Made by a program: the position numbers and the translations under genes | The notes under the pieces: model-generated | What the model was told of the DNA's origin: nothing | What the model saw: only the letters and a program-made list of their open reading frames with translations | Databases searched by the model: none | Shown here: one piece after another, positions 51,692-61,120 of the stretch | Position numbering within the stretch: position 1 is the first letter of the stretch | Layout: every line of letters starts with the position of its first letter | Assembly (NCBI GenBank): GCA_040399685.1 | Contig: JBBART010000017.1 | Location: 43,412 to 107,411, forward strand | DNA from: CAIQQQ01 sp040399685 | GTDB lineage: Bacteria > Pseudomonadota > Alphaproteobacteria > Acetobacterales > Acetobacteraceae | Length of the DNA stretch: 64,000 nt | Direction of reading: 5' to 3'

Positions 51692-52219
51692 TCAATCCGG
51701 CCGTTTCAACCCCAGCAGGGCGGCAAACGGGCCCAGATCGATGTCATTCGCCTCTGGCGGCAGCTCTGCCCCGGGTTTGCGGGGATAGGGGTCCATGGTC
51801 AGCGCCAGTTGCTCCACCAAGGCGTCGCCCAGGTCGATCACCGCGCCTTCGTAGGGAATTTCATCATCCGCCTCGGGGTCCTCATCGTCCGACTCGCTGC
51901 CGGCCGGCACGAATCGCACCCGGAAATGCTCCACCACCACGTCGTCGAACAATTCGAGCGACACCACGCATTCGCGCACCAGCGTTGCGCGCAGATCGCA
52001 CTCTGCCACGATCTCACCCTCACGGCGCTTGGTGGCGCCAGCCAGGGGGCGCGTCAGCGCGAATCGGCAATACAGGGATTTGACCTGCGCCAGTTCAAGC
52101 CGGCCGGCGATGGCGTTGTGCTCCTCAGGCGAGGCAAGCACCTCCACAACCATGCCGGTGGCGGGAATACGGTCGGTGGCGATGGGGCGGTGGAGTTCCG
52201 GCGGAATGGACTCAATCAT
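51692..52219 (-). CDS. DUF177 (YceD-like) protein
   Basis: 175 residues. The pattern LAQVKSLYCRFALTRPLAG in the first third, ECDLRATLVRECVVSLELFD in the middle and acidic DDEDPEADDEIPYEGAVIDLGDALVEQLAL match the DUF177 family, which usually precedes rpmF. Members are linked to 23S rRNA/ribosome assembly. The ATG overlaps the stop of the cytochrome chaperone gene by four bases. Confidence 0.9.
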   Translation of the reverse strand: MIESIPPELHRPIATDRIPATGMVVEVLASPEEHNAIAGRLELAQVKSLYCRFALTRPLAGATKRREGEIVAECDLRATLVRECVVSLELFDDVVVEHFRVRFVPAGSESDDEDPEADDEIPYEGAVIDLGDALVEQLALTMDPYPRKPGAELPPEANDIDLGPFAALLGLKRPD

Positions 52220-52782
52220 GCGAAAACCTCAGATGGCGGAATAAAGAGCCGCGGCGCGGTGGACTGCCGGGCGCGAAGCTGGGCGAGGGTGATACGGTGC
52301 AGCTGGGCGTCTTGGGCATAGACCAGGCGGGCCAGATTGCCAGCCGCCAGGCGCTGTTCATCGCCCGGCCACAAGTTCCGTTCCAACGCCTCGGCCAATG
52401 CTTCAGGACCGATCTTCATGGCCTCTGCATAGGCATGCGCCCGGCCGTGGAACGCTTCCCACATCACCCGCACCTTGCGGCCGACCGACAGGTCGCCCAC
52501 GCCCATTTCACGCAGGTTGAGGTCCATGTCGCTGAACATCGCGTCAAACACCGCCTGCGCGATCGGCTGGCCACCCGTTTCGGTGGAAAGCCTGCGGATC
52601 AGAAGGAAGGCGTGCAGCCCCACCATGTCGAAGCGGCCGTCCAGCGTGTCCGGCACGCCGAGTTCGGCATAGAAATATGGATCGCGCGCAGCGGCCACGG
52701 CCAGGCCGTACAGCTCATATCCACTGCGCTCCGTGCGCCCCCGACCGAACAGGCCGGAAAGCTTCAAACCGAAAAGACCCAT
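52216..52782 (-). CDS. Ubiquinol-cytochrome c chaperone family protein (CBP3-like)
   Basis: 188 residues. GYELYGLAVAAARDPYFYAE (20-40), DTLDGRFDMVGLHAFLLIRRL and FDAMFSDMDLNLREMGVGDLSVG are hallmarks of the family that helps assemble cytochrome bc1. It acts at the inner membrane or cytoplasm, with no signal peptide. It is the first gene of the minus-strand pair with DUF177 and diverges from the bamE-like gene across about 80 bases. Confidence 0.92.
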   Translation of the reverse strand: MGLFGLKLSGLFGRGRTERSGYELYGLAVAAARDPYFYAELGVPDTLDGRFDMVGLHAFLLIRRLSTETGGQPIAQAVFDAMFSDMDLNLREMGVGDLSVGRKVRVMWEAFHGRAHAYAEAMKIGPEALAEALERNLWPGDEQRLAAGNLARLVYAQDAQLHRITLAQLRARQSTAPRLFIPPSEVFA

Positions 52783-52863
52783 GCAACCCCCAGCGTCCCA
52801 ACCTTCACGCCCATGACGCCGCTCCGCAATTTGGGGCGTGACGTGCGGCTCGTAGCACCCTAG

Positions 52864-53472
52864 ATGGAGGACCAGGGGGCGACAGGCAACCGTCCGCCCT
52901 CAAAGACACTCCGTGCCGCGTCAATCTCAAGGACCAGCAGCTTGCGCCCTATCGCCGCCCGCCCGCTCCGTGCCCTGCTGCTGGCCGCCAGCCTTGCCGC
53001 CAGCGTTTCGGCCTGCGCCGCCCCTGATTTCATGTCGTTTCCGCCGCAGACGCGCGGCAACAAGGTGGACCCGGAACTGCTGGCCCAGCTGGTCCCCAAC
53101 ACGTCCAGCCGCGCTGATGCCGTGGCCCTGATCGGCACCCCCACCGCACGCGCCACGTTCGACGACAATACTTGGATCTATATCGGCGAAGTGACCAAGC
53201 CGGTGATCGGCGGCACCCAGAAGGTGCGGGACCAACAGGTTGTGCTGCTGACATTCGACCAGGGCGGCACTCTGCGAAAGATTGAAAATCGCGGTCCCGA
53301 GGACGCGCAGAACGTGTCGGTCGTCTCCCGCGCCACGCCGTCACCGGGCAACAATGCCTCGGTGCTGCAGCAGCTTCTGGGCAATGTGGGCCGGTTCAGC
53401 CCTGGCGGTGCCGGATCGCCGGGCGAGAAGCAGAACAGCACAGGCGGCACCGGCGGCGCCAACAACTTCTAG
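52864..53472 (+). CDS. Outer membrane assembly factor BamE-like lipoprotein
   Basis: 202 residues as given from ATG 52864. A lipobox ends at Cys51 (LAASVSAC), which makes the N-region unusually long, so a later TTG start is possible. The SmpA/BamE domain follows: KVDPELLAQLVPNTSSRADA, IGTPTARATFDDNTWIYIGE, then VVLLTFDQGGTLRKIE. A glycine/serine-rich tail extends beyond the domain. It would sit on the inner face of the outer membrane as part of the BAM complex. The ubiquinol-cytochrome c chaperone gene beside it fits a common alphaproteobacterial order. Confidence 0.9.
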   Translation: MEDQGATGNRPPSKTLRAASISRTSSLRPIAARPLRALLLAASLAASVSACAAPDFMSFPPQTRGNKVDPELLAQLVPNTSSRADAVALIGTPTARATFDDNTWIYIGEVTKPVIGGTQKVRDQQVVLLTFDQGGTLRKIENRGPEDAQNVSVVSRATPSPGNNASVLQQLLGNVGRFSPGGAGSPGEKQNSTGGTGGANNF

Positions 53473-53523
53473 AGGCTGATTGCTGGAGGTTGAACGGCTC
53501 TGGGGCAAGGATAAGCAAAGAGA

Positions 53524-53641
53524 GTTCTTTTTTGAAAAAAAGAACCAAAAAACTTCATGAATTCAAATATATGTCGCGGTATGAGCCGCGTCATGCACTG
53601 AAATGAACGAAAGTTTTTGCTTCTTTTTTTCAAAAAAGAAG
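53524..53641. repeat. AT-rich nested inverted repeat, likely bidirectional terminator/extragenic element
   Basis: The left arm 53524-53555 and right arm 53611-53641 are near-perfect inverted copies. Each arm also contains its own palindrome: GTTCTTTTTT with AAAAAAGAAC on the left, CTTCTTTTTT with AAAAAAGAAG on the right (53620-53641). A third hairpin, CGCGG/CCGCG around TATGAG (53575-53590), sits in the middle. It lies between convergent bamE-like and livF-like genes in otherwise GC-rich DNA, where U-tract hairpins would stop transcription both ways. Confidence 0.75.
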
Positions 53642-53692
53642 ATCTTTTTGTCCTGTCGATCCCTTGGCGACTCAACCTAAAACGTTATTGCT

Positions 53693-54397
53693 CTAAACGG
53701 AGCAATAACGCTCCTTGATGTCCTCATTGGCCAGCAATGCGGCGGCCGCGCCCTCATGAACGATCATGCCCTGGTCCATGATGTAGGCCCGATCGGCGAT
53801 ACCCAGCGCCAGCTCCACGTTCTGCTCGACCAGGAGAATCGTGGTGCCCTCGTTTCGCAGCTTGGCGAACAGTTCGAACATCTCGTCCACCAGCACCGGC
53901 ATGATGCCTTCGGACGGCTCGTCCAGCATCAGCAGCTTGGGCTTTGACACCAACGCGCGGGCAATCGCCAGCATCTGCTGCTCGCCGCCGGACATGGTGA
54001 TGGCGTCCTGGTCCAGCCGCTCGGCCAGCCGCGGGAACGTTTCGGCGATCTCGACGATCACATCCTGTTCACGCTGCCTGTGGGTGGCCGCCAGCAGGCC
54101 GAGGCGCAGATTGTCGCGCACCGTGAGGCCCTGGACGATGCGGCGCTCCTCGGGCACGTAGCCGAGCCCCAGCCCGTTGCGGCGATGCGTCGGCAGGGGC
54201 AGCAGGTCCCTGCCCTCGAACACCACCCGGCCTTGGGTGCGGCCCACCAGCCCCATGATGCTGCGCAGGGTGGTGGTTTTGCCGGCGCCGTTGCGGCCGA
54301 TCAGGCAGACGATCTCACCGGCACGGATTTCCATGTCGATGCCTTGCAGGATGTGGCTCGGACCGTACCACGCCTGCAGCTGTTCAATCTTGAGCAT
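53693..54397 (-). CDS. Branched-chain-type ABC transporter ATP-binding protein (LivF-like)
   Basis: 234 residues. Walker A GRNGAGKTT is at 34-42, MSGGEQQMLAIARAL carries the signature, and Walker B is LLMLDEPSEGI. The short length and final NEDIKERYC-like tail fit LivF. The ATG shares one base with the LivG-like stop (TGATG). It is the last gene of the minus run coxM-coxS-coxL-livKHMGF. Confidence 0.92.
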   Translation of the reverse strand: MLKIEQLQAWYGPSHILQGIDMEIRAGEIVCLIGRNGAGKTTTLRSIMGLVGRTQGRVVFEGRDLLPLPTHRRNGLGLGYVPEERRIVQGLTVRDNLRLGLLAATHRQREQDVIVEIAETFPRLAERLDQDAITMSGGEQQMLAIARALVSKPKLLMLDEPSEGIMPVLVDEMFELFAKLRNEGTTILLVEQNVELALGIADRAYIMDQGMIVHEGAAAALLANEDIKERYCSV

Positions 54398-55146
54398 CAG
54401 TGTTCCCGTTGGCCAAGATAGACGCGTTTGACGGTCTCGTTGCGGCGGATGTCGTCTGGCGTTCCCTCCGCCAGCAATTCGCCGTGATGCAGCACCAGCA
54501 GGCGATCGCTGATGCCCATGACGAGCTTCATCTTGTGTTCCACCAGAATGACGGTGCGCTCACTGGCCAGGCGCACGATGAGGTCCATCATCGCGCGGGT
54601 TTCCTCTGGCGACATGCCGGCGGTCGGCTCATCGAGCAGCAGCAGGCGCGGGCGGCTGGCCAGCGCCATGGCAATCTCCAGCGCCCGCTGCTCGCCGTGC
54701 GCCAGCGTGCCGGCAATCCGGTCCCGACGGTCCCAGAGGCCGACGGTGTTCAGCAATTCGCCGGCCTGTTCCACAAGCCCCACCAGCCGGGAGCGCGGCC
54801 GCCAGATGTCGTAGCGCGACACCAGCGCCTGCACCGCGATGCGGACGTTCTCCAGCGTGCTGATCTGCGGGAACACCGTCGTGATCTGGAAGGACTTGGC
54901 GATGCCGAGCTTGGCGTAGCGATGCTGCGGCGTGCCCGTGATGTCCTGGCCTTCGAACACAATCTGGCCCGAAGTGGGGGCGAAAGCGCCGGAGATCAGG
55001 TTGAAATAGGTGCTCTTGCCGGCCCCGTTCGGGCCGATGATCGAGGTCAGCGCCCCACGGGGGAAGCTGGCGGTGATACCGCTGAGAGCGCGGAACTTGC
55101 CGAAACTCTTGCCCACCGCCTCGGTGCGCAGAATGATGTCGCTCAT
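54397..55146 (-). CDS. Branched-chain-type ABC transporter ATP-binding protein (LivG-like)
   Basis: 249 residues from ATG 55146. Walker A GPNGAGKST is at 38-46, and the LivG-type insertion FQITTVFPQISTLENVRIAV is present, with AHGEQRALEIAMAL as signature and LLLDEPTAGMSPEET as Walker B. The start overlaps the LivM-like stop by four bases. It pairs with the LivF-like ATPase. Confidence 0.92.
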   Translation of the reverse strand: MSDIILRTEAVGKSFGKFRALSGITASFPRGALTSIIGPNGAGKSTYFNLISGAFAPTSGQIVFEGQDITGTPQHRYAKLGIAKSFQITTVFPQISTLENVRIAVQALVSRYDIWRPRSRLVGLVEQAGELLNTVGLWDRRDRIAGTLAHGEQRALEIAMALASRPRLLLLDEPTAGMSPEETRAMMDLIVRLASERTVILVEHKMKLVMGISDRLLVLHHGELLAEGTPDDIRRNETVKRVYLGQREH

Positions 55147-56093
55147 CGTGCGCGCCCCATCAGCAAGGTTCCCCAGATGCCGCGCGGGAAGAACAGCACG
55201 CAGCAGACGAAGGCGGCGCCGACGAACAACTGCCAATGCACCGTCCACAGCGACACCAGGTTTTCCAACAGCAAGAACACGCCGGCGCCGATGAACGGGC
55301 CAAAGAACGTGCCCATGCCGCCGAGCAGCGCCATCATCACCACCAGGCCTGACGTTTGGTAATACAGCGTCTCGATCGGCACGATGGACAGGTGCAGCGC
55401 CTGCAGGCTGCCCGCGAGGCCGCAGAACGCGCCGGACAGCACGAAGGCCACGAACCGCGTCATCCGCACGTCATACCCGCAGGCCCGCGCCCGTGCCTCG
55501 TTTTCCCGCACCGCTTCCAGCACCGCGCCGAACGGCGAGGCGAGGATGCGCGACAGCACGAACAACGCCAGCGCCACGAACGCCGCCACCACGTAATAGC
55601 GCGTGAGCGGATCGACGAAGTTGAGGCTGAGGCCGAAGGCCGAGATCCGCGTCAGTTCCACGCCGCGCAGGCCGTTCTCGCCGCCGGTCAGCGATGTGGC
55701 CTGATAGGCGGCGAAATACACGCATTGCGACAAGGCCAGCGTGACCATGGCGAAATAGATGCCACGGGTGCGAATGGCGAGGCCGCCGATGATCGCCGCG
55801 ATCGCCATGCCGCCCACAACGCCGCCAATGATCCCCAGCCACCAGGGCAGGCCGAAATGCACCATGGCGATGCCGCACGCATAGGCGCCGGCGCCGAACA
55901 GAGCCGCATGGCCGAACGACAGCAGGCCGAGCGTGCCGAACATGAGATTGAAGCCGAGCGCGAACAGCCCGTAGATGAGGATGTTCACCGCAATCGCCTT
56001 GAACGGCATCAACAGCGGAAAAACCACAAGGAACGCGATGCACAGCAGCACGCGATGCCGCTTGCAGAAAGCAATCAGACCCGGATTCAGCAT
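55143..56093 (-). CDS. Branched-chain-type ABC transporter permease (LivM-like)
   Basis: 316 residues with eight or more hydrophobic segments. GLFALGFNLMFGTLGLLSFG and the coupling-loop region RENEARARACGYDVRMTRFV are hallmarks of LivM. The start shares one base with the LivH-like stop (TGATG). It forms the channel with the LivH-like protein. Confidence 0.92.
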   Translation of the reverse strand: MLNPGLIAFCKRHRVLLCIAFLVVFPLLMPFKAIAVNILIYGLFALGFNLMFGTLGLLSFGHAALFGAGAYACGIAMVHFGLPWWLGIIGGVVGGMAIAAIIGGLAIRTRGIYFAMVTLALSQCVYFAAYQATSLTGGENGLRGVELTRISAFGLSLNFVDPLTRYYVVAAFVALALFVLSRILASPFGAVLEAVRENEARARACGYDVRMTRFVAFVLSGAFCGLAGSLQALHLSIVPIETLYYQTSGLVVMMALLGGMGTFFGPFIGAGVFLLLENLVSLWTVHWQLFVGAAFVCCVLFFPRGIWGTLLMGRAR

Positions 56094-56977
56094 CAGCTCA
56101 TCAACCCCGCGCGCCCAAAGAAGCCTTGCGGACGGATCAGCAGCACCACCGCCATCAACGCGAAGATTGAAACCTGGGCCATCTCGGGCGCCAGCAGCGA
56201 TGTCATGGCCACCACCACGCCCACCAGCAGGCCCGCGATCACAGCGCCCACCAGCGAGCCCATGCCGCCCACCACCGTCACCACGAAGGCCTCGGCCAGA
56301 ATGGAGTTGCCCATTTCAGGACTCGCCCCTTGCAATGGGGCTGCCAGCAGCCCGGCCAGCGCCGCCAGCCCGGTGCCGATGCCGAACACCACCAGCCACA
56401 CCCGCGCCACATCGATGCCCAGGATGCGGACGATCTGCGGATCGCGCGCACCGGCACGGATGATGAGGCCATACGGCGTGCGTTCCAGAAACAGCCACAA
56501 CGCCCCCAGCACCGCGAAGGTGACGCCGATGACGAACAGGCGGTAGGTGGGGAAATAGCCGATGCCGATATCGGTGGCGCCCACCAGCATGTCCGGCGTG
56601 TCGAACTGCATGCCCTGGGTGCCGAACACGATCCGCACCACTTCGACCATCATGTAGGACAGGCCGAAGGTGAGCAGCAGCGGGTAGTCGATCCCGCGGC
56701 CATACAGCCGCCGGACCAGGAACCGCTCGCAGAGCAGCCCGAACGATCCCACCACCAGCGGCACGAACAGCAGGCACAGCCAGAAATTGAAGCCGAACCC
56801 CAGCAGCACGATGCCGGCATAGGCGCCCAACATGTAGAACGCGCCGTGGGCGAAGTTCACCACCGTCAACATGCCGAACAGCAACGACATGCCGAGTGCG
56901 AGGAGCACATAGATCGCTCCCAGCGCCAGGCCGGTAAACAACTGCAATATCAGCAGGTCGAGGGTGATGCCTTCCAT
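56093..56977 (-). CDS. Branched-chain-type ABC transporter permease (LivH-like)
   Basis: 294 residues. The start GLALGAIYVLLALGMSLLFG followed by VVNFAHGAFYMLGAYAG is diagnostic of LivH, as is the coupling loop RAGARDPQIVRILGIDVARV. It lies nine bases after the binding-protein gene. Confidence 0.92.
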   Translation of the reverse strand: MEGITLDLLILQLFTGLALGAIYVLLALGMSLLFGMLTVVNFAHGAFYMLGAYAGIVLLGFGFNFWLCLLFVPLVVGSFGLLCERFLVRRLYGRGIDYPLLLTFGLSYMMVEVVRIVFGTQGMQFDTPDMLVGATDIGIGYFPTYRLFVIGVTFAVLGALWLFLERTPYGLIIRAGARDPQIVRILGIDVARVWLVVFGIGTGLAALAGLLAAPLQGASPEMGNSILAEAFVVTVVGGMGSLVGAVIAGLLVGVVVAMTSLLAPEMAQVSIFALMAVVLLIRPQGFFGRAGLMS

Positions 56978-56986
56978 GGGAGGTGC

Positions 56987-58210
56987 TCAAACGTGCCCTT
57001 GGTCCTTGCAACTGCGCAGATTGTCCGCGTTCGCCGGGTCGGTCGCCAGCACGTTGAACACGTCGAACGCGTTCGCCATGTCCTTGGACTTGCTCTCGAC
57101 GATGAACACCGACTGCACCGACTGGTGATCGCAGGCGCGGAATTCCTGATCGCCCTTGTAGCTGTCGTATTTCATACCTGACATCGCGGCGACGACCTTT
57201 GCCGTCTCGGTGGTGCCGGCCGCCTTCACGCCCATCAGGATCGACCGCACGCCGGCATAGCCGAGGGCGCCGTAATCGGACGGCACGCGGTTTTCATACG
57301 CCTTGCGGTACTTGTCGTTGAGCAGCTTGGCCGAGGGCGTGTTCGACTCAATGCCCCAGTAATACGAACTGCCGCCCACAACGCCCTCGAAGGCCTGGGC
57401 GCCGGCCGCGACGCGGGAGGTGTAGAGCAGGATGGGGACGACGATCTTGGTGGTGCGCTTGAGGCCGAAATCGGTGGCCTGCTTGATCGAGATCTGCTGG
57501 TCGCGGCCGAAATTGGCCATCACCAGAATGTCCGGCTTCAGCGCCTGGATGCGCGGCAGCAAGGTGGAGTAGTCGGTTGTGCCGAGCGGATGGCGCAGAT
57601 CGGCCAGAATTTCGATGCCCATGCCGGCGCCGGCCGCCTTGAAGCCGTCGACCATCTCGTTGCCATAGGCGTAGTCGGCGCGCAGGAACACGACCTTCTT
57701 GCCGAAATGGCTGAAGGCATAGCGGCCCACGGCGCCGGCCGTCAGGTGCGGCGTCATGGCTTCGTGGAACGTGGTGGTGCTCCAGTCCGGCAGGGCGGTG
57801 ATCTGGTCGGACTGGCTGATGGAATTGAACAGAATGCCGCGCTGCTTGGCCACGTTGTTGATAGCCAGCTGCACCGAGGCCGAGAGCGAGCCGGCGATGA
57901 AGTTCACCTGGTCCTTCTCGATCAACTCCAGCGTGCGGGTGGCGGCTTCACCGGGGTCCAGCTTGTCATCCCGCACCAGCAGTTCCGCCTTGCGACCGCC
58001 CAGACCGCCGGCTTCGTTGAATTCGGCGATGGCCAACTGGGCGCAACGCACCTGGTCTTGCGCTTCGGTGCCATACGGCCCCGTCAGCGGCACCGGGAAG
58101 CCGATCTTGATGGTGGAATCCTGCGCTCGCAGCACGGCCGGCATGGCCAGAACGGAGCTTGCGGCGAGAAGAGTGCGGCGGCTCAGCAGCGCTTTGTTGG
58201 ATTTTCCCAT
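56987..58210 (-). CDS. Branched-chain-type ABC transporter substrate-binding protein (LivK-like, Peripla_BP_6)
   Basis: 407 residues from ATG 58210. The signal LLSRRTLLAASSVLAMPAVL is Tat-like, ending in a RAQD-type cleavage site. The mature start IKIGFPVPLTGPYGTEAQDQ is typical of family-6 binding proteins. Beyond amino acids, this family binds urea, amides, aromatic acids and heterocycles. Its position directly after a molybdenum hydroxylase M-S-L operon (73-base gap) suggests the ligand is the hydroxylase substrate or a precursor. Confidence 0.9.
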   Translation of the reverse strand: MGKSNKALLSRRTLLAASSVLAMPAVLRAQDSTIKIGFPVPLTGPYGTEAQDQVRCAQLAIAEFNEAGGLGGRKAELLVRDDKLDPGEAATRTLELIEKDQVNFIAGSLSASVQLAINNVAKQRGILFNSISQSDQITALPDWSTTTFHEAMTPHLTAGAVGRYAFSHFGKKVVFLRADYAYGNEMVDGFKAAGAGMGIEILADLRHPLGTTDYSTLLPRIQALKPDILVMANFGRDQQISIKQATDFGLKRTTKIVVPILLYTSRVAAGAQAFEGVVGGSSYYWGIESNTPSAKLLNDKYRKAYENRVPSDYGALGYAGVRSILMGVKAAGTTETAKVVAAMSGMKYDSYKGDQEFRACDHQSVQSVFIVESKSKDMANAFDVFNVLATDPANADNLRSCKDQGHV

Positions 58211-58283
58211 CGAGGTGTTCCCCTGTTTTTTTCTTGTTCTTATCATTTGATAGCAAAACCCACGGCAAGCGCAATGGGGTCTC

Positions 58284-60653
58284 TCAGGCGCGCCCCAGCG
58301 CCCGCAGAACGAGTTCCGGCGTCATTGGAATTTCAGTGATCTCCACGCCAAATCCGGCCAGCGCGTCGTTGACCGCGTTGGCCACGCAGGCGGCTGCCCC
58401 CGCCGTGCCCGCCTCCCCGGCCCCCTTGGCGCCGAGGGCTGATTCGAGAGTGGGCGAGACCACGTGCGCCACGTCGATATCCGGCATTTCGCCGGCCATC
58501 GGCACCAGGTAATCGGCCATGTTGGCGTTGATCATCTGGCCCTGGCTGTCGTACTGGCAGTGCTCGAACAGCGCCGCGCCCAGCCCCTGCACCACGCCGC
58601 CGCGGATCTGCTCGTCCACCAGTTGCGGGTTGATGATGGTGCCGCAATCCTCCACCACCCAATGGCGCAGCAGGCGGATGAAGCCGGTTTCGGTGTCCAC
58701 CTCCAGATACGAGGCCTGGATGCCGTTGGTGAACGCGAACGGATATTCGCGGGGCACGTAATGGCGGGTGGCCATCAGTTCGGACTGGAAATCCGCCGGC
58801 AGCGTGTCCGGCCGGAAATAGGCGATGCGGGCGATTTCGGTGAGGCTCATGCGCTCCCGCCCGTCCTCGGCATCCACCACCGAACCGCTGCGGATATCCA
58901 GCGTGTCCGGTGCTGCCTGCAGAATGGTGCCCGCGAGTTTCAGCACGTTGTCGCGCAACGCCCGCCCGGCCTGCCACGCCGCCTCCCCGCCGATGCCGGC
59001 ACCGCGTGAGGCCCAGGTGCCGCCGCCATAGGGGGTGTTGTCGGTGTCGCCCAGAATCACCCGCACACGCTCAATCAGAACGCCCATGGCCGTCGCCACC
59101 ACCTGGGCGATGATGGCGCCGCTGCCTTGGCCCTGCTCGGTGATGCTGGTCTGGCAGACCACGGCCCCCGTGGAATCCAACCGCACCGCAGCGCCGTCCT
59201 GCGCCGAAATCCGTGCGCCGCCGACGCCGTAGAACGCAGGCCCGGGGTTGGTGATCTCGATGAAGCTGGCAAACCCGATGCCGCGATAGATGCCCTTTGC
59301 CCGCAACGCCGATTGCTCGGCCTGCAACGCCGGGTAGTCCATCATCGCCAGCAGCTTGTTCAGGCTGGCATGATGCGACAACGCCTCGAATTTCAGTCCG
59401 GACGCCGATGCGCACGGATACGCATCATCCGCCACCAGATTGCGCCTGCGGATCTCCACCGGGTCCATCCCAATCCGCCGCGCCGCCAGATCCACCAGCC
59501 CCTCGGTGACGGAGGTGGCGATCGGATGCCCCACCGCGCGGTATTGCGACATCACCGCCTTGTTCTGAAACACCACACGGGTGCGGGCACGGTAGTTCGG
59601 GCAGGTGTAGGGCCCGCCCACCAGATTCACCACCTGGTTGGCCTCCACCGCCGACGTGCGCGGATAGACGGAATACGGGCCGATGCCGGTCAAATCATCA
59701 ATCTCGAACGCGGTGATCGTGCCGTCGCGCATCACGCCGATCTTGCCGTGGACCACGTGATCGCGGGCGTGAATATCGGCGGTGAAGCTTTCCAGCCGGT
59801 CGCCCATGTATTTCACCGGCCGCGCCACCATCCGGCTCAAGGCTGCCACCGCCATCTCGTCGGCATAGACATGCACCTTGATGCCGAACGAACCGCCGAC
59901 ATCCTGGCACAGGATGCGCACCTGCGGTTCCTCCAGCCCCAGATGCAGCGCGATCACGTTCTGCATCATGTGCGGCGCCTGGGTGCCGAGATGCACCGTC
60001 AGCCGCTGCTCGCCGGGATTCCAGTCGGCCACGATGGAGCGTGCCTCCAGCGTCACGCCGGTATGGCGGGCGAAGATGAAGGATTTCTCGACCACCACAT
60101 CCGAGCCTGCGAACGCCGCGTCCACCGCCCCGGCATCCAGCCTGCGTTCGAACGCCAGATTGTCGCCCAAACTTTCGTGGATCACCGGCTGGGACGGGTC
60201 CAGCGCCGCCAGAACGTCCACCACCGGCGGCAACTCGTCGTACTCGATCTCGATCCGCTCGGCGGCGTCCTCGGCCAAGGCGCGGCTGGTGGCCAGCACC
60301 GCCACCACCGGCTCGCCCTGCCAGCGCACGCGGCCGACCGCCATCGGGTGTTGCGGCGCGGATTTCAGGCCCTTCAAATGCGCCAGCACGCCCACCCATG
60401 GGGTGCAGAAGGCCTGCATCTCCTCACCCGTCACAATCCGCACCACCCCCGGCATCGCCCGCGCGGCTGTGGTGTCGATCCGGGCGATCACCGCATGGGC
60501 GTAGGGCGAGCGCAGGAACGCCACATGCACCATGCGCGGCAGGCTGAGATCGCTGACATACAGCCCCCGCCCCTGCGTCAGCCGCGCCAGATTGGGGCGC
60601 GGCACGGCCTTGCCGATATACGAGTTCGGCAGATCCACCGGGGACAGGCTCAT
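58284..60653 (-). CDS. Molybdenum hydroxylase large subunit (CoxL-like) of the M-S-L set
   Basis: 789 residues from ATG 60653. N-terminal GKAVPRPNLARLTQGRGLYV, an active-site loop MSQYRAVGHPIA near residue 370 and LGAKGAGEAG near 745 (catalytic Glu) place it in the xanthine dehydrogenase/aldehyde oxidase family. The loop differs from the AYRGAGRP of the three other large subunits in the window, so it likely has another substrate. The ATG overlaps the FeS-subunit stop (ATGA). It is followed by the Liv-type importer genes. Confidence 0.93.
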   Translation of the reverse strand: MSLSPVDLPNSYIGKAVPRPNLARLTQGRGLYVSDLSLPRMVHVAFLRSPYAHAVIARIDTTAARAMPGVVRIVTGEEMQAFCTPWVGVLAHLKGLKSAPQHPMAVGRVRWQGEPVVAVLATSRALAEDAAERIEIEYDELPPVVDVLAALDPSQPVIHESLGDNLAFERRLDAGAVDAAFAGSDVVVEKSFIFARHTGVTLEARSIVADWNPGEQRLTVHLGTQAPHMMQNVIALHLGLEEPQVRILCQDVGGSFGIKVHVYADEMAVAALSRMVARPVKYMGDRLESFTADIHARDHVVHGKIGVMRDGTITAFEIDDLTGIGPYSVYPRTSAVEANQVVNLVGGPYTCPNYRARTRVVFQNKAVMSQYRAVGHPIATSVTEGLVDLAARRIGMDPVEIRRRNLVADDAYPCASASGLKFEALSHHASLNKLLAMMDYPALQAEQSALRAKGIYRGIGFASFIEITNPGPAFYGVGGARISAQDGAAVRLDSTGAVVCQTSITEQGQGSGAIIAQVVATAMGVLIERVRVILGDTDNTPYGGGTWASRGAGIGGEAAWQAGRALRDNVLKLAGTILQAAPDTLDIRSGSVVDAEDGRERMSLTEIARIAYFRPDTLPADFQSELMATRHYVPREYPFAFTNGIQASYLEVDTETGFIRLLRHWVVEDCGTIINPQLVDEQIRGGVVQGLGAALFEHCQYDSQGQMINANMADYLVPMAGEMPDIDVAHVVSPTLESALGAKGAGEAGTAGAAACVANAVNDALAGFGVEITEIPMTPELVLRALGRA

Positions 60654-61120
60654 CGTGCCGCCTCCCGCTGCTTGGCCGTGGTCTCGACGGCATCGACAAT
60701 AGCCTGATAGCCGGTGCACCGACAGTAATTGCCGGACAGATGCTCGCGGATCTCCTCCCGGCTCGGCACGCCGCCATGGCGCAGCAGATCCTGTGCCGCA
60801 ATCAGCATCCCGGGCGTGCAGAAGCCGCATTGCAGCGCGTTGCGGGCGATGAAATTGGCCTGCAGATCGGCAATCTCGCCGCTGTCCGACACACCTTCGA
60901 TCGTCTCCACCACACCGCCATCGGCCTGCACCGCCAGCACCAGGCAGCCGCGCACAATCGCGCCGTCCAGCCGGATGGTGCAGGCGCCGCAGACGCCGTG
61001 CTCACAGCCGAGATGGCTGCCCGTCAGCCCCATCTGCTCGCGCAGGAAATCCACCAGATGCGTGCGCGGCAGCACATCGGCCGAAACCTGCTCGCCGTTG
61101 AGGGTGAGTGTGATGTTCAT
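60650..61120 (-). CDS. Molybdenum hydroxylase (2Fe-2S) small subunit (CoxS-like)
   Basis: 156 residues. Ferredoxin cysteines are C39, C44, C47 and C59 (GCEHGVCGACTI), and the second cluster is C98, C101, C133 and C135 (LQCGFCTPGM, YCRCTGY). It links the molybdenum and FAD subunits. Its start overlaps the coxM stop by four bases and its stop overlaps the coxL start. Confidence 0.95.
   Translation of the reverse strand: MNITLTLNGEQVSADVLPRTHLVDFLREQMGLTGSHLGCEHGVCGACTIRLDGAIVRGCLVLAVQADGGVVETIEGVSDSGEIADLQANFIARNALQCGFCTPGMLIAAQDLLRHGGVPSREEIREHLSGNYCRCTGYQAIVDAVETTAKQREAAR

Noticed and set aside
51477..51788. Plus-strand small ORF over the rpmF upstream region
   Set aside because: It overlaps rpmF and the DUF177 gene ends, is Arg/Ser/Ala-rich and has no ribosome site.
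58241..58252. TATCATTTGATA palindrome as a terminator
   Set aside because: The stem is five base pairs, AT-rich and lacks a following U run on the minus strand; at most a weak operator.
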